Position numbers and translations under genes: made by a program. From Castellaniella sp049650445 (GTDB lineage Bacteria; Pseudomonadota; Gammaproteobacteria; Burkholderiales; Burkholderiaceae_B), in the NCBI RefSeq assembly GCF_049650445.1, contig NZ_JBASAD010000037.1, positions 83,330 to 147,329 on the forward strand: DNA of 64,000 nucleotides. Direction: 5' to 3'. The notes beneath the pieces were generated by a model. It searched no databases and had not been told where the DNA came from. It saw only the letters and a list, made by a program, of their open reading frames with translations. This document shows, piece after piece, positions 55,195 through 64,000 of this stretch (the first letter of the stretch is position 1; each line of letters starts with the position of its first letter).

Positions 55195-57066
55195 ATGAAC
55201 CGCTACCCAATCTGGAAATACCTCCTCGTTCTGGCCGCCGTCCTGATCGGCGTGCTCTACACGCTGCCCAATCTCTACGGTGAGTCTCCGGCGGTCCAGA
55301 TCGCGGGGGCCAAGACGGCCGTCAAGATCGATCAGAACACCCTGACCCGGGCCGAACAGGCGCTGGACCAGGCCGGCATCCGCCCGACTGCGGGTTCGTT
55401 CGAGATGAACGGCCCGGTCGGCACGGTACGGCTGCGCTTCGACTCCACCGACACGCAGCTCAAGGCCAAGGACCAGATCGAAAAAGTCCTGAACCCGGAC
55501 CCGCAGAATCCCGACTACACCGTCGCCCTGAACCTGATGTCGGCCTCGCCGAACTGGCTGACGTCCCTGGGCGCCCACCCCATGTACCTGGGCCTGGACC
55601 TGCGCGGCGGCGTGCACTTCCTGCTCCAGGTGGACATGCAGGGCGCCCTGACCAGCCGCTACGACTCCATGGCCGGCGAAGCCCGCACCACTCTGCGCGA
55701 CGCCAAGCTCAAGGCCGAGGACGTCGAGCGCAACCAGCAGTCAGTGCGCGCAACCTTCGCCACCCAGGCCGATCGGGACGCAGCCATCGACACGCTGCGC
55801 CGCGCCATGCCTGAAATGGTCTTCACCACCGGCCAGTCCGGTGAGCAGTGGCTGGTGGACGGCACGCTCAGCCCGGCTTCGATCACCCAGGTTCAGGACA
55901 ACGCCCTGAAGCAGAACATCCAGACGTTGCACAACCGGATCAATGAACTCGGCGTGGCCGAGCCCGTGATCCAGCAACAGGGCGGCGACCGCATCGTGGT
56001 CCAACTGCCCGGCGTCCAGGACGTGGCCAAGGCCAAGGACATCCTGGGCCGTACCGCCACCCTGGAAATCCACATGGTGGACGATTCGCCCACCGCCACG
56101 GCCGCGCTGGCTTCGGGCCGCGTGCCCTTCGGCCTGGTGCGCTACGAAGACCGCGACGGCCGCCCCCTGCTGCTGCGCCGCCAGGTGATCCTGACTGGCG
56201 AGAACCTGCAGGACGCCCAACCCGGCCGCGACCAGCAGACCCAGCAGCCCACCGTCAACCTGACGCTGGACTCCAAGGGCGCACGCATCTTCCGTGACGT
56301 GACGCGCGACAACATCGGCAAGCGCATGGCCATCGTGCTGTTCGAAAACGGCAAGGGCGAGGTCGTCACCGCTCCGGTGATCCGTTCCGAAATCCCCGGC
56401 GGCCAGGTGCAGATTTCCGGCAGCATGAACGCCCAGGAAGCCGCCGACGTGGCCCTGTTGCTGCGCGCCGGTTCTCTGGCTGCGCCGATGCACATCATCG
56501 AAGAACGCACCATCGGCCCCAGCCTGGGCGCCGCCAACATCAAGCAGGGCTTCGACTCGACCCTGTACGGCTTCATCGCCATCGCGGTCTTCATCATCCT
56601 GTACTACCACCTGTTCGGCCTGTTCTCCACGCTGGGCCTGAGCCTCAACGTGCTCCTGCTGCTGGCCGTGCTGTCCATGCTGCAGGCCACGCTGACCCTG
56701 CCCGGCATCGCCGCCGTCGCCCTGACCCTGGGCATGGCCATCGACGCCAACGTGCTGATCAACGAACGCATCCGCGAAGAGCTGCGCGAGGGCCTGCCCC
56801 CCCAACAGGCGATCCACCTGGGCTTCGACCGTGCCTGGGCGACGATTTTCGACTCCAACCTGACCAGCCTGATCGTGGGCGTGGCCCTGCTGACCTTCGG
56901 TACCGGCCCGGTGCGCGGCTTTGCCGTGGTGCACTGCATCGGCATCCTGACCTCGATGTTCTCGTCCGTGGTCGGCGTGCGTGCCCTGGCGAACCTGTGG
57001 TACGGCCGCCAGCGCAAGCTGAAGACGATCTCCATCGGCCAGATCTGGAAACCCAAGCAGGACTGA
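55195..57066 (+). CDS. secD: Protein translocase subunit SecD
   Basis: A 623-residue inner-membrane protein with an N-terminal helix (YLLVLAAVLIGVLYTLPNLYG), the large periplasmic P1 head that begins near GLDLRGGVHFLLQVD, and the C-terminal five-helix bundle with GMAIDANVLINERIREEL. It uses the proton gradient to help late export steps with SecF. Confidence 0.97.
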   Translation: MNRYPIWKYLLVLAAVLIGVLYTLPNLYGESPAVQIAGAKTAVKIDQNTLTRAEQALDQAGIRPTAGSFEMNGPVGTVRLRFDSTDTQLKAKDQIEKVLNPDPQNPDYTVALNLMSASPNWLTSLGAHPMYLGLDLRGGVHFLLQVDMQGALTSRYDSMAGEARTTLRDAKLKAEDVERNQQSVRATFATQADRDAAIDTLRRAMPEMVFTTGQSGEQWLVDGTLSPASITQVQDNALKQNIQTLHNRINELGVAEPVIQQQGGDRIVVQLPGVQDVAKAKDILGRTATLEIHMVDDSPTATAALASGRVPFGLVRYEDRDGRPLLLRRQVILTGENLQDAQPGRDQQTQQPTVNLTLDSKGARIFRDVTRDNIGKRMAIVLFENGKGEVVTAPVIRSEIPGGQVQISGSMNAQEAADVALLLRAGSLAAPMHIIEERTIGPSLGAANIKQGFDSTLYGFIAIAVFIILYYHLFGLFSTLGLSLNVLLLLAVLSMLQATLTLPGIAAVALTLGMAIDANVLINERIREELREGLPPQQAIHLGFDRAWATIFDSNLTSLIVGVALLTFGTGPVRGFAVVHCIGILTSMFSSVVGVRALANLWYGRQRKLKTISIGQIWKPKQD

Positions 57067-57111
57067 CGGGCTCAGGCCCCAGCCCGTCCACCCCGCACCC
57101 CAGGACACATC

Positions 57112-58047
57112 ATGGAATTTTTCCGCATTCATCGCACCATCCCGTTCATGCGGCATGCGCTGATCCTGAACATCATCAGCCTGCTGACCTTTCTGGCCGC
57201 CGTCTTCTTCATCGCCACCCGGGGCTTTCACCTGTCGATCGAGTTCACCGGCGGCACGGTGATGGAAGTCCACTACGAACAGACCGCGCCGGTCGCCGAC
57301 ATCCGCACGGCGATCGACTCGCTGGGCTATACCGACTTCCAGGTGCAGAATTTCGGCACCTCGCAGGACGTGATGATCCGCCTGCCGGTACGCCCCAATG
57401 AAGACACCGCCACCCAGAGCCGCATCGTCATGTCCGCTCTGCAGGCCCAGCACGCCGACGTGCAGTTGCGTCGGGTGGAATTCGTCGGGCCGCAGGTCGG
57501 CCAGGAGCTGCTGCACAACGGCCTGATGGCGCTGCTGTTCGTAGTGGTGGGCATCATGGTCTATCTGGCCATCCGGTTCGAATGGAAGCTGGCGGCCTCG
57601 TGCGCGCTGGCGAACCTGCACGACGTGGTGATCATCCTGGGCTTCTTCGCCTTCTTCCAGTGGGAATTCTCGCTGTCGGTGCTGGCCGGGGTGCTGGCGG
57701 TGCTGGGCTATTCGGTGAACGAATCCGTGGTCGTGATGGACCGGATCCGTGAAAATTTCCGCAAGATGCGCAAGGCCTCGGTGCGCGAAATCATCAACAC
57801 CTCGATCACGCAGAACATTTCCCGGACGATCATCACGCACGGTTCGACGCAGATGATGGTGCTGTCGATGTTCTTCTTCGGCGGCCCGACGCTGCACAAT
57901 TTCTCGCTGGCGCTGACGATCGGGATCTGGTTCGGTATCTACTCGTCGGTGTTCGTGGCCGCCGCCCTGGCGATGTGGATGGGCATCAAGCGCGAAGACC
58001 TGGTCAAGCCGGTCAAGAAGGACGGGCCGGAAGTCGAACTCGGGTAA
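57112..58047 (+). CDS. secF: Protein translocase subunit SecF
   Basis: A 311-residue partner of SecD: N-terminal helix, EFTGGTVMEV at the start of the periplasmic loop, and GYSVNESVVVMDRIREN in the membrane bundle. It lies 45 bp after secD and is followed by a strong terminator. Confidence 0.97.
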   Translation: MEFFRIHRTIPFMRHALILNIISLLTFLAAVFFIATRGFHLSIEFTGGTVMEVHYEQTAPVADIRTAIDSLGYTDFQVQNFGTSQDVMIRLPVRPNEDTATQSRIVMSALQAQHADVQLRRVEFVGPQVGQELLHNGLMALLFVVVGIMVYLAIRFEWKLAASCALANLHDVVIILGFFAFFQWEFSLSVLAGVLAVLGYSVNESVVVMDRIRENFRKMRKASVREIINTSITQNISRTIITHGSTQMMVLSMFFFGGPTLHNFSLALTIGIWFGIYSSVFVAAALAMWMGIKREDLVKPVKKDGPEVELG

Positions 58048-58074
58048 TTCCTCCGCGATTCCGCCTGACCGCAG

Positions 58075-58109
58075 CAGGGCCGGCATCTTCGGATGACCGG
58101 CCCTGTTTT
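58075..58109 (+). terminator. UUCG-capped Rho-independent terminator after secF
   Basis: CAGGGCCGG (58075-58083) pairs with CCGGCCCTG (58097-58105). The stem continues CATC/GATG across a TTCG tetraloop with one bulged A, then TTTTC. It ends the queA-tgt-yajC-secDF run. Confidence 0.9.
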
Positions 58110-58149
58110 CTTGAACGCCTGTGCTGCGTGCGTCGGCGCGCCGTTCCTC

Positions 58150-58506
58150 TCAATGCGGATGGGTCGCCCACACCACGTAATCCGCCACCGCCTCGCGCTG
58201 CTCCCGAGTCAGCGTCTCTTCGAAGGACGGCATGGCGCCGCCACCGTCCCTGAGCGCAGCCAGCACCTGATCCCGATCCGGCTGCAATTCATCCAGATTC
58301 GGCCCGATGGGTCCCGTGGCCTGCGCATCCTCCAGCGTGTGACAGACCGCGCAAGCCGGGGTCGCGTTCTTCTGGAACAGCGTACGCCCCTCTTCCAGCC
58401 GCGCCGCATCGGGAGTATCGGCCCACGCGGCGCCGGCCGCCAGGCCCAGCGCGCCGCACAGCGCGACGCGGCCCAGCCAGGCTTGCCGACGGGTGCTCCA
58501 GTTCAT
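58150..58506 (-). CDS. Cytochrome c, probable electron acceptor subunit of sulfite dehydrogenase
   Basis: A 118-residue exported monohaem cytochrome c. A signal peptide covers residues 1-30 (ALCGALGLAAGAAWA). The haem motif is CAVCH, the distal Met ligand is in GAMPSFEETL. It lies 12 bp after the molybdoenzyme gene, the SorA-SorB arrangement, so it probably accepts electrons from that enzyme in the periplasm. The ATG at 58506 gives the better signal peptide than the upstream ATG at 58518. Confidence 0.88.
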   Translation of the reverse strand: MNWSTRRQAWLGRVALCGALGLAAGAAWADTPDAARLEEGRTLFQKNATPACAVCHTLEDAQATGPIGPNLDELQPDRDQVLAALRDGGGAMPSFEETLTREQREAVADYVVWATHPH

Positions 58507-58518
58507 CGCCCCACACAC

Positions 58519-59754
58519 TCAGACCACCTCCAGTTCGACGCTGTGATCCAGCCAGCTATTGTTGTTGTAGCCCCGGTTGTTGTCCTGCCGTTCCTTGGGC
58601 TGCGTATCGCCCTTGTCGTTGGTCGCACGGGTGGCAATCTGGTATTTGCCGGGTTTCAGATCCACGGCCAGCGCGAAGGTGCGCCAGGCGTAGCGCCCCA
58701 TGTCGGGGCCAAACGAGTCGGCGGCGTGCCAGGTCTGGCCGCCGTCGAGGGAAACCTCCACCCCCTTGAGCGCATGGAATCCGCCCATGGCGACGCCCGA
58801 CAGAACCATACGGCCGGCCGGCTGCGGCTTGCCCGGTTCGTAGGGCGAGGTGACCCAGGAATTGACCGGCATTTCCCAGATCGAGGGGTATTTGTCCGAA
58901 CCCTTTTCCCCCACCGGATAAAAGCGGTAGCTGCTCTGCTGGATCTTGGCCGGCGACTGTTCCGCCGTGAAGGCCAGATGCCGGATGTACTTGATGTTGT
59001 TTACGCCCATATAGCCGGGCACGATCAGGCGCAGAGGACCGCCGTGCGCCAGCGGCAGCGCGGCGCCATTCAGTTCCCAGGCCAGGATGGCGTCCTCCAT
59101 GGCCTCGACCGGCACGGAACGCTCCACTTTCACGGTATTGGGATCCACGCCTTCCGGCAGGATCTCGCCACCCGTGCCGGTCATGTATTTCATGCCGCCT
59201 GCGACACCGCCCAGTGCCTTGACGACATCCTTGACCGGCACACCGGCGAACACCACGCAGCCGGCGGCGCCGACCGTCCATTGAGTGCCGCTGGGTTTGT
59301 GCGGAAACCAGGCCCGCCCGTTGCCCGAGCACTGCAGCACCATGGTCACAGCGGTCAAGCCCAGGCGTTTGAGGTCCGCCACGGTCAAGCTGCCTGGTTG
59401 GGCGACCCCGGAGACTTCCAGCGACCAGGCATCGGGGTCCTTCATGATGTCGGCCGACGGCGGATTCAGATTATTGCGCACGTACAGGCGGTTGCTGGGC
59501 GTGATCGTGCTATGGCCAAAGTCCTCGCGCCGCAATTCGATGGTATTGGCGCTGTGCACGATCATGGCGTCCGCGTCTTTCCACGCGGCGTATTCCGGTA
59601 GGGCCTTGCCGCCGCCCGCCGCGGCCTTGGCGGGCGGGTCCTGGCGGACACCATCAGCCAGCGCAGCTCCCGGCAGGCCGGCCAGGGCCGCCAGTCCGCC
59701 GCCCACAGCCAGAGCGCGGCGGCGCCCGGGATTCACAAGATACGGATTGCTCAT
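58519..59754 (-). CDS. Sulfite dehydrogenase (SorA-type) molybdenum subunit
   Basis: A 411-residue sulfite oxidase-family protein. The N-terminus (PGRRRALAVGGGLAALAGLP) is a twin-arginine signal, so it folds in the cytoplasm with molybdopterin and is exported. LQCSGNGR carries the Cys that binds Mo, and HGGPLRLIVPGYMGVNNIKY is the substrate/cofactor region, followed by the dimerisation domain. SoxC is an alternative, but the adjacent monohaem cytochrome favours SorAB. It would detoxify or respire sulfite. Confidence 0.9.
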   Translation of the reverse strand: MSNPYLVNPGRRRALAVGGGLAALAGLPGAALADGVRQDPPAKAAAGGGKALPEYAAWKDADAMIVHSANTIELRREDFGHSTITPSNRLYVRNNLNPPSADIMKDPDAWSLEVSGVAQPGSLTVADLKRLGLTAVTMVLQCSGNGRAWFPHKPSGTQWTVGAAGCVVFAGVPVKDVVKALGGVAGGMKYMTGTGGEILPEGVDPNTVKVERSVPVEAMEDAILAWELNGAALPLAHGGPLRLIVPGYMGVNNIKYIRHLAFTAEQSPAKIQQSSYRFYPVGEKGSDKYPSIWEMPVNSWVTSPYEPGKPQPAGRMVLSGVAMGGFHALKGVEVSLDGGQTWHAADSFGPDMGRYAWRTFALAVDLKPGKYQIATRATNDKGDTQPKERQDNNRGYNNNSWLDHSVELEVV

Positions 59755-59982
59755 GCCTGTCTCCCTTGTCATCCGACGGCCCGCAATGCCCATCCACCTG
59801 GAGCATGACGACCGGATCGTTGGTTTTTCTACTGATCCTGCTTTGGGTAATTTTCTTATAACTGATAATTTGTTGAATCTTCAACCATTGAGATTCGTCA
59901 GGCATAGGACAATCCTCATTCACAGTACAATCAAGGGTTTCAGACCTCGCCCCCGGGATATAAACCCGTCACGGCCTTCACC
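59755..59982. promoter_or_regulatory. AT-rich divergent control region between sorA-like gene and miaB
   Basis: 228 bp without a gene. It contains TTGAA-TC-TTCAA (59873-59884) and a TACAAT -10-like box (59926-59931) oriented toward miaB, without a good -35. No RNA gene is supported. Confidence 0.4.
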
Positions 59983-61452
59983 ATGCAAGAAACCTCTCTG
60001 CGCCGCCCGGGCGTCACGCCCGCGCCTGCCGCCGCCCCTACCGCCGACACTGCTCAGGATCAAGCCCTGGCCACCCTGCTGCAACCGACCGAACCCGGCC
60101 GCGTGAAAAAGCTGTTCATCCGCACCTTCGGCTGCCAGATGAATGAATACGACTCCGAGAAAATGGCCGACGTGCTGCACGCCGCCAAGGGCGTGGAACT
60201 GACCCAGACTCCGGACGACGCCGACATCATCCTGTTCAACACCTGTTCGGTACGCGAAAAAGCCCAGGAAAAAGTCTTTTCCGACCTGGGTCGCGTGCAG
60301 CACCTGAAACGGCGGAATCCCGATCTGGTGATCGGCGTGGGCGGCTGCGTGGCCAGCCAGGAAGGCGAGGCCATCGTGCGCCGCGCGCCCTATGTGGATG
60401 TGGTGTTCGGTCCCCAGACCCTGCACCGCCTGCCGGAACTGATCGACCGGCGTCGCGCCACCGGCCAGTCCCAGGTGGACATTTCCTTCCCGGAAATCGA
60501 AAAATTCGACGCCCTGCCCCCGGCCCGCATCGACGGGCCCTCGGCCTTTGTCTCCATCATGGAAGGCTGCAGCAAATACTGCAGCTTCTGCGTCGTGCCC
60601 TACACCCGGGGTGCCGAGGTCTCGCGCCCCTTCGATGACGTCCTGGTGGAAATCGCCGACCTGGCCGACCAGGGCGTGCGCGAAGTCACCCTGCTGGGCC
60701 AGAACGTCAACGCCTACCGGGGGCCGGCCGGCGACGGCGGCGAGATCGCCGACTTTGCCATGCTGCTGGACTATGTGCACGACATCCCCGGCATCGAGCG
60801 CATCCGCTACACCACGTCTCACCCCAAGGAAATGACCGCGCGGCTGATCGAGGCTCACGGCCGGCTGCCCAAGCTGGTGCCCTTCCTGCATCTGCCGGTC
60901 CAGGCCGGCAGCGACAGGGTGCTGGCCGCCATGAAGCGCGGCTACACGGCGCTGGAATACAAGTCCATCATCCGCCGCCTGCGCGCCGCGCGACCCGACA
61001 TGACGCTGTCCTCGGACTTCATCGTCGGCTTTCCCGGCGAGACCGAGGCCGACTTCCAGAAGACGATGGACCTGGTGCGCCACGTGGGCTTCGACCAGTC
61101 TTTCTCCTTCGTGTATTCGCGCCGCCCGGGCACCCCGGCCGCCGATCTGCCCGACGACACGCCGGACGCCGAAAAACTCGATCGCCTGCACCGCCTGCAG
61201 GCCTTGATCAACGACCAGGCCGCCGCCATCAGCCGCTCCATGGTGGGCGGCATCCAGCGTCTGCTGGTCGAAGGCCCCTCGAAAAAGGATCCCCGCGACA
61301 TGAAAGGCCGCACGGAAAACAACCGCATCGTCAACTTCGCCGGTCAGCCGCGCCTGATCGGCCAGATGGTGGACGTGCGCATCACCGAGGCGCTGACCAA
61401 CACGTTGCGCGGCGAAATCGTCACGATCGACAGCGCGCAGGCCGACACATGA
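59983..61452 (+). CDS. miaB: tRNA-2-methylthio-N6-dimethylallyladenosine synthase
   Basis: A 489-residue radical SAM methylthiotransferase acting on A37 of tRNAs. It has the N-terminal MTTase domain Cys residues (RTFGCQMNEYDSEKM, NTCSVREKA, GVGGCVAS), the radical SAM CxxxCxxC in GCSKYCSFCVVPYTRG, and a C-terminal TRAM domain. About 40 residues of low-complexity N-terminal extension precede the first domain; the start at 59983 may be early. Its stop overlaps ybeZ by ATGA. Confidence 0.96.
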   Translation: MQETSLRRPGVTPAPAAAPTADTAQDQALATLLQPTEPGRVKKLFIRTFGCQMNEYDSEKMADVLHAAKGVELTQTPDDADIILFNTCSVREKAQEKVFSDLGRVQHLKRRNPDLVIGVGGCVASQEGEAIVRRAPYVDVVFGPQTLHRLPELIDRRRATGQSQVDISFPEIEKFDALPPARIDGPSAFVSIMEGCSKYCSFCVVPYTRGAEVSRPFDDVLVEIADLADQGVREVTLLGQNVNAYRGPAGDGGEIADFAMLLDYVHDIPGIERIRYTTSHPKEMTARLIEAHGRLPKLVPFLHLPVQAGSDRVLAAMKRGYTALEYKSIIRRLRAARPDMTLSSDFIVGFPGETEADFQKTMDLVRHVGFDQSFSFVYSRRPGTPAADLPDDTPDAEKLDRLHRLQALINDQAAAISRSMVGGIQRLLVEGPSKKDPRDMKGRTENNRIVNFAGQPRLIGQMVDVRITEALTNTLRGEIVTIDSAQADT

Positions 61453-62510
61453 GCACGAAAAGCCATCCGACCGCTGCCGCACGACGCCCCCCCGGGACAG
61501 CCCCGGCACCCGCCCGTCCATCCTCCGCAAAAGCCCGTCCGCTCTCGCTGCAACTGGACGCGGACAATACCCATCTGGCCAATCTGTGCGGGCCGCTGGA
61601 CGAGAACCTGCGCCAGATCGCCCAGGCCTACGGGGTGGAGATCAGCCGGCGCGGCACCCGCTTCACGATCCGGGGCGCCCAGGCGCGTCCGACCGCCGGG
61701 GCGCTGCGCTGGTTCCACGAACGCGCCGCCTCGGCGCCGCTGTCCCTGGACACCCTGCAGCTCGGCCTGGTGGAACTGGGTGCCCGCTCGGGCGAAACCG
61801 GCGGCGCGCCGGAACTGCCCGAACTGCCGCCAGTGGACGACGCCAGCCTGAGCCTGCGCACCCGCAAGACCGACCTGCGCCCGCGCACCCCGCGCCAACG
61901 CGACTATCTGAACGCCATCCTGAAGCATGACGTGACCTTCGGTGTCGGCCCCGCCGGCACCGGCAAGACCTGGCTGGCGGTCGCCTGCGCCATCGACGCG
62001 CTGGAGCGCGAATCGGTGTCCCGGCTGGTGCTGACGCGCCCGGCTGTGGAAGCCGGTGAACGCCTGGGTTTTCTGCCCGGCGACCTGGTCCAGAAGGTCG
62101 ATCCCTACCTGCGGCCACTCTACGACGCCCTGTACGATCTGCTGGGGTTTGAAAAGACCCAGCGGCTGTTCGAAAAACAGACGATCGAGATCGCGCCGCT
62201 GGCCTATATGCGCGGGCGCACGCTGAACCACGCCTTCATCATCCTCGACGAGGCACAGAACACCACACCGGAACAGATGAAGATGTTCCTGACGCGGATC
62301 GGTTTCGGCAGCAAGGCCGTCATCAACGGCGACCCGTCCCAGGTGGACCTGCCCAAGGGCCAACAGAGCGGCCTGCTGCACGCGCTGGACGTGCTCGACG
62401 ACGTGGCGGGCATCGCTCAGACGCGCTTCACCAGCCGCGATGTGGTGCGCCACCCGCTGGTAGGCCGCATCGTCGAAGCCTACGAACAAGCGGGCGACCA
62501 TGTATCCTGA
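61449..62510 (+). CDS. ybeZ: PhoH-family ATPase YbeZ
   Basis: A 353-residue PhoH-like nucleotide-binding protein: Walker A GPAGTGKTWLAVACAID, LTRPAVEAGERLGFLPGDL, and Walker B FIILDEAQNTT. It overlaps miaB by 4 bp and ybeY by 11 bp. YbeZ interacts with YbeY and is linked to rRNA maturation. A Pro/Ala-rich 35-residue N-terminus is poorly conserved. Confidence 0.94.
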   Translation: MSTKSHPTAAARRPPGTAPAPARPSSAKARPLSLQLDADNTHLANLCGPLDENLRQIAQAYGVEISRRGTRFTIRGAQARPTAGALRWFHERAASAPLSLDTLQLGLVELGARSGETGGAPELPELPPVDDASLSLRTRKTDLRPRTPRQRDYLNAILKHDVTFGVGPAGTGKTWLAVACAIDALERESVSRLVLTRPAVEAGERLGFLPGDLVQKVDPYLRPLYDALYDLLGFEKTQRLFEKQTIEIAPLAYMRGRTLNHAFIILDEAQNTTPEQMKMFLTRIGFGSKAVINGDPSQVDLPKGQQSGLLHALDVLDDVAGIAQTRFTSRDVVRHPLVGRIVEAYEQAGDHVS

Positions 62511-62985
62511 TTTCAATCTGTCGATCCAGTACGCGGTCGAGGCCCCGGCCCTGCCGCGCTGGCGCCTGCGGCGCTGGGTGGGTCGTGCGCTGGCCTTTGC
62601 CCTGGCGCCTCCGGAACCGCGCGCCGGCAGCCCGGTGGCCCTGACCCTGCGCCTGGTCGACGCCGAGGAAGGTCGCGAACTGAATGCCGCCTGGCGCCAG
62701 CGCGACTACGCCACCAATGTGCTCACCTTCGAATACGGCGCGGACCCCAGCGGCCTGATCCTGGGCGACATCGTGCTGTGTCTGCCGGTGCTGGAACGCG
62801 AAGCGGCCGAACAGGGCAAGCCCCTGCTGCATCACGCCGCCCACCTGGTCACGCACGGCGTGCTGCACGCCCTGGGCCACGACCACCTCGAGGCCGACGA
62901 AGCCGAACGCATGGAAGCGCTGGAGACTCGCATCCTGGCGGCCCAGGGCATCCAGAACCCTTACACCGACGACGAACGCGCCTGA
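62500..62985 (+). CDS. ybeY: Endoribonuclease YbeY, rRNA maturation factor
   Basis: A 161-residue zinc metalloprotein with the signature HLVTHGVLHALGHDH (three His ligands) and NVLTFEYG before it. It acts in 16S rRNA 3'-end processing and ribosome quality control. Overlaps ybeZ; followed after about 50 bp by corC. Confidence 0.95.
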   Translation: MYPDFNLSIQYAVEAPALPRWRLRRWVGRALAFALAPPEPRAGSPVALTLRLVDAEEGRELNAAWRQRDYATNVLTFEYGADPSGLILGDIVLCLPVLEREAAEQGKPLLHHAAHLVTHGVLHALGHDHLEADEAERMEALETRILAAQGIQNPYTDDERA

Positions 62986-63037
62986 AGCCGGCCGTTTATC
63001 GGTTATGCTACAAAATTCTCTACTCGTCCTCAGGACA

Positions 63038-63919
63038 ATGCCAGACCCCCACGCCCCCGACCCGGAGCCTCGAACATCCCGGCCCTCACGTTCCCTTCTT
63101 TCCCGCTTCAAGGCTCTGCTGCGCCCCGCACCACCCACTGACCGCGAGGACATCCGCGCCGTCCTCGAAGCCGCCCATGACCACTCCGTTCTCGACGGGG
63201 AATCGTATGCCATGATTTCCGGGGCCCTGGCGGTCGTGGACAAGACCGTGGCCGACATCATGGTGTCGCGTGCGCGCATGGACCTGCTCGACATCTCCCG
63301 GCCGCTGCCGGAACTGATGCCGACCATCACCGAAACCGGCCATTCGCGCTTTCCCGTCTACGAAGGCGACCGCGACAACATCGTCGGTGTGCTGCTCGCC
63401 AAGGACCTGCTGCTGGCCCTGGCGGATCACGCACTGGACATCCGCGCGCTGGTGCGCCCCCCCGTCTTCATCCCCGAATCCAAGCGCCTGAACGAACTGC
63501 TGCATGAGTTCCGCGTCAGCCGCAACCACCTGGCCATCGTCATCGACGAGCACGGCGGCATCTGCGGCCTGGTGACCATGGAGGACGTGCTGGAACAGAT
63601 CGTCGGCGACATCGAAGACGAATTCGACGACGAGGCCGAAAAGACCATCTTCCGTACCGGCGAAAACAGCTGGCGCGCGATGGGCATCGCCGAAATCGAG
63701 GATTTCAACGAAGCCTTCGGCGTCGAACTGGACGACGAGGACGCGGATACGCTCAACGGCTGGCTGGCGGCCGAACTCGGCCACATCCCCCGGCGCGGCG
63801 AACGGCTCGAACGCCACGGACTGGTCTTCACCGTCGTCAGCGCGGACGGCAAGCGGGCGCGCTGGCTGCACATCCAGCACCTGGACCCGCCCCCTCCCTC
63901 CCCGGAACATGCCGCCTGA
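63038..63919 (+). CDS. corC: CorC/HlyC-family CBS-domain protein
   Basis: A 293-residue cytoplasmic protein with two CBS domains (residues about 65-185: TVADIMVSRARMDLLD, SRFPVYEGDRDNIVGVLLAKDLL, IVIDEHGGICGLVTMEDVLEQIVGDIEDEFD) and a C-terminal CorC_HlyC transporter-associated domain. Family members are tied to Mg/Co efflux. Start ATG at 63038 with AGGA close upstream; 63005 is possible. Part of miaB-ybeZ-ybeY-corC-lnt. Confidence 0.93.
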   Translation: MPDPHAPDPEPRTSRPSRSLLSRFKALLRPAPPTDREDIRAVLEAAHDHSVLDGESYAMISGALAVVDKTVADIMVSRARMDLLDISRPLPELMPTITETGHSRFPVYEGDRDNIVGVLLAKDLLLALADHALDIRALVRPPVFIPESKRLNELLHEFRVSRNHLAIVIDEHGGICGLVTMEDVLEQIVGDIEDEFDDEAEKTIFRTGENSWRAMGIAEIEDFNEAFGVELDDEDADTLNGWLAAELGHIPRRGERLERHGLVFTVVSADGKRARWLHIQHLDPPPPSPEHAA

Positions 63920-64000
63920 GTCCACGACTGCAGCGGCAGCCGGCCGGCCGGCTGCGCGGCGCGCCTGGCGCGCGCCCCTGGCGGCGCTACTGGCCGGCAG
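63909..64000 (+). CDS. lnt: Apolipoprotein N-acyltransferase, N-terminal fragment
   Basis: An ATG at 63909 overlaps the corC stop and opens a frame that runs off the window: a short basic stretch (GRPAARRAWRAP) then the start of a hydrophobic segment (LAALLAG). Gene order (corC followed by lnt) is widespread in proteobacteria. Only 30 codons are visible, so the call rests mainly on position. Confidence 0.6.
   Translation, partial: MPPESTTAAAAGRPAARRAWRAPLAALLAG

Overview
The window is GC-rich and gene-dense, and reads as a chromosomal segment of a betaproteobacterium, most likely an Alcaligenaceae member (Bordetella/Achromobacter/Castellaniella/Pusillimonas type). The evidence is recognised protein families and gene order: tkt-gap-pgk, queA-tgt-yajC-secD-secF, miaB-ybeZ-ybeY-corC-lnt, and a ubiD next to yqjD/yqjE-like genes. 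No genus was confirmed by a database search. No rRNA, tRNA, CRISPR array, integrase or transposase was seen.

Layout. 0-2 kb: a LysR regulator convergent with the ureide-pathway cupin allE, separated by a duplicated hairpin element. 2-8 kb: a META/DUF4377 lipoprotein, the tkt-gap-pgk operon on the minus strand, and rsmE. 8-19 kb: core genes (barstar-like protein, patatin, maeB malic enzyme, an FAD-domain-like protein, an aminotransferase, a lytic transglycosylase, ubiD, three small envelope-stress-type genes, upp). 19-50.6 kb: a large catabolic block, nearly all on the minus strand. 50.8-64 kb: housekeeping again (dacB, queA-tgt-yajC-secDF, a sulfite dehydrogenase pair, miaB-ybeZ-ybeY-corC and the start of lnt).

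The catabolic block is the notable part. It holds an iacA-iacB-iacE-iacG-like set (indole-3-acetate monooxygenation), an acyl-CoA ligase, a branched-chain-type ABC transporter with two binding proteins, and a second operon. That operon encodes a 2-oxoacid:ferredoxin oxidoreductase (IorA/IorB type), a thiolase-fold protein lacking the thiolase Cys and His, a Zn-ribbon/OB-fold (DUF35) protein fused to an SDR domain without its catalytic Tyr, and a cyclase/isatin-hydrolase-type enzyme. Around these are the genes of the aerobic CoA-dependent 2-aminobenzoate pathway: 2-aminobenzoate-CoA ligase, 2-aminobenzoyl-CoA monooxygenase/reductase, and beta-oxidation-like dehydrogenases, hydratase, thiolase, RidA and thioesterase. 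Three MarR regulators are interspersed. iacC/iacD/iacF (the ring dioxygenase route to catechol) are not present in the window.

I infer one continuous route: indole-3-acetate to dioxindole-3-acetate (IacA/B/E/G), to its CoA thioester (ligase), to isatin plus acetyl-CoA (retro-aldol cleavage by the Cys-less thiolase with DUF35), to isatinate, which is 2-aminophenylglyoxylate (cyclase), to 2-aminobenzoyl-CoA plus CO2 (IorAB-like), then ring reduction and cleavage by the abm enzymes. Four operons of this block have near-identical promoters (TTGACA/ATGACA, 17-bp spacer, TAAATT), with MarR-like palindromes at two of them, which supports co-regulation. The families are read from sequence; the substrate assignments and the order of steps are inference.
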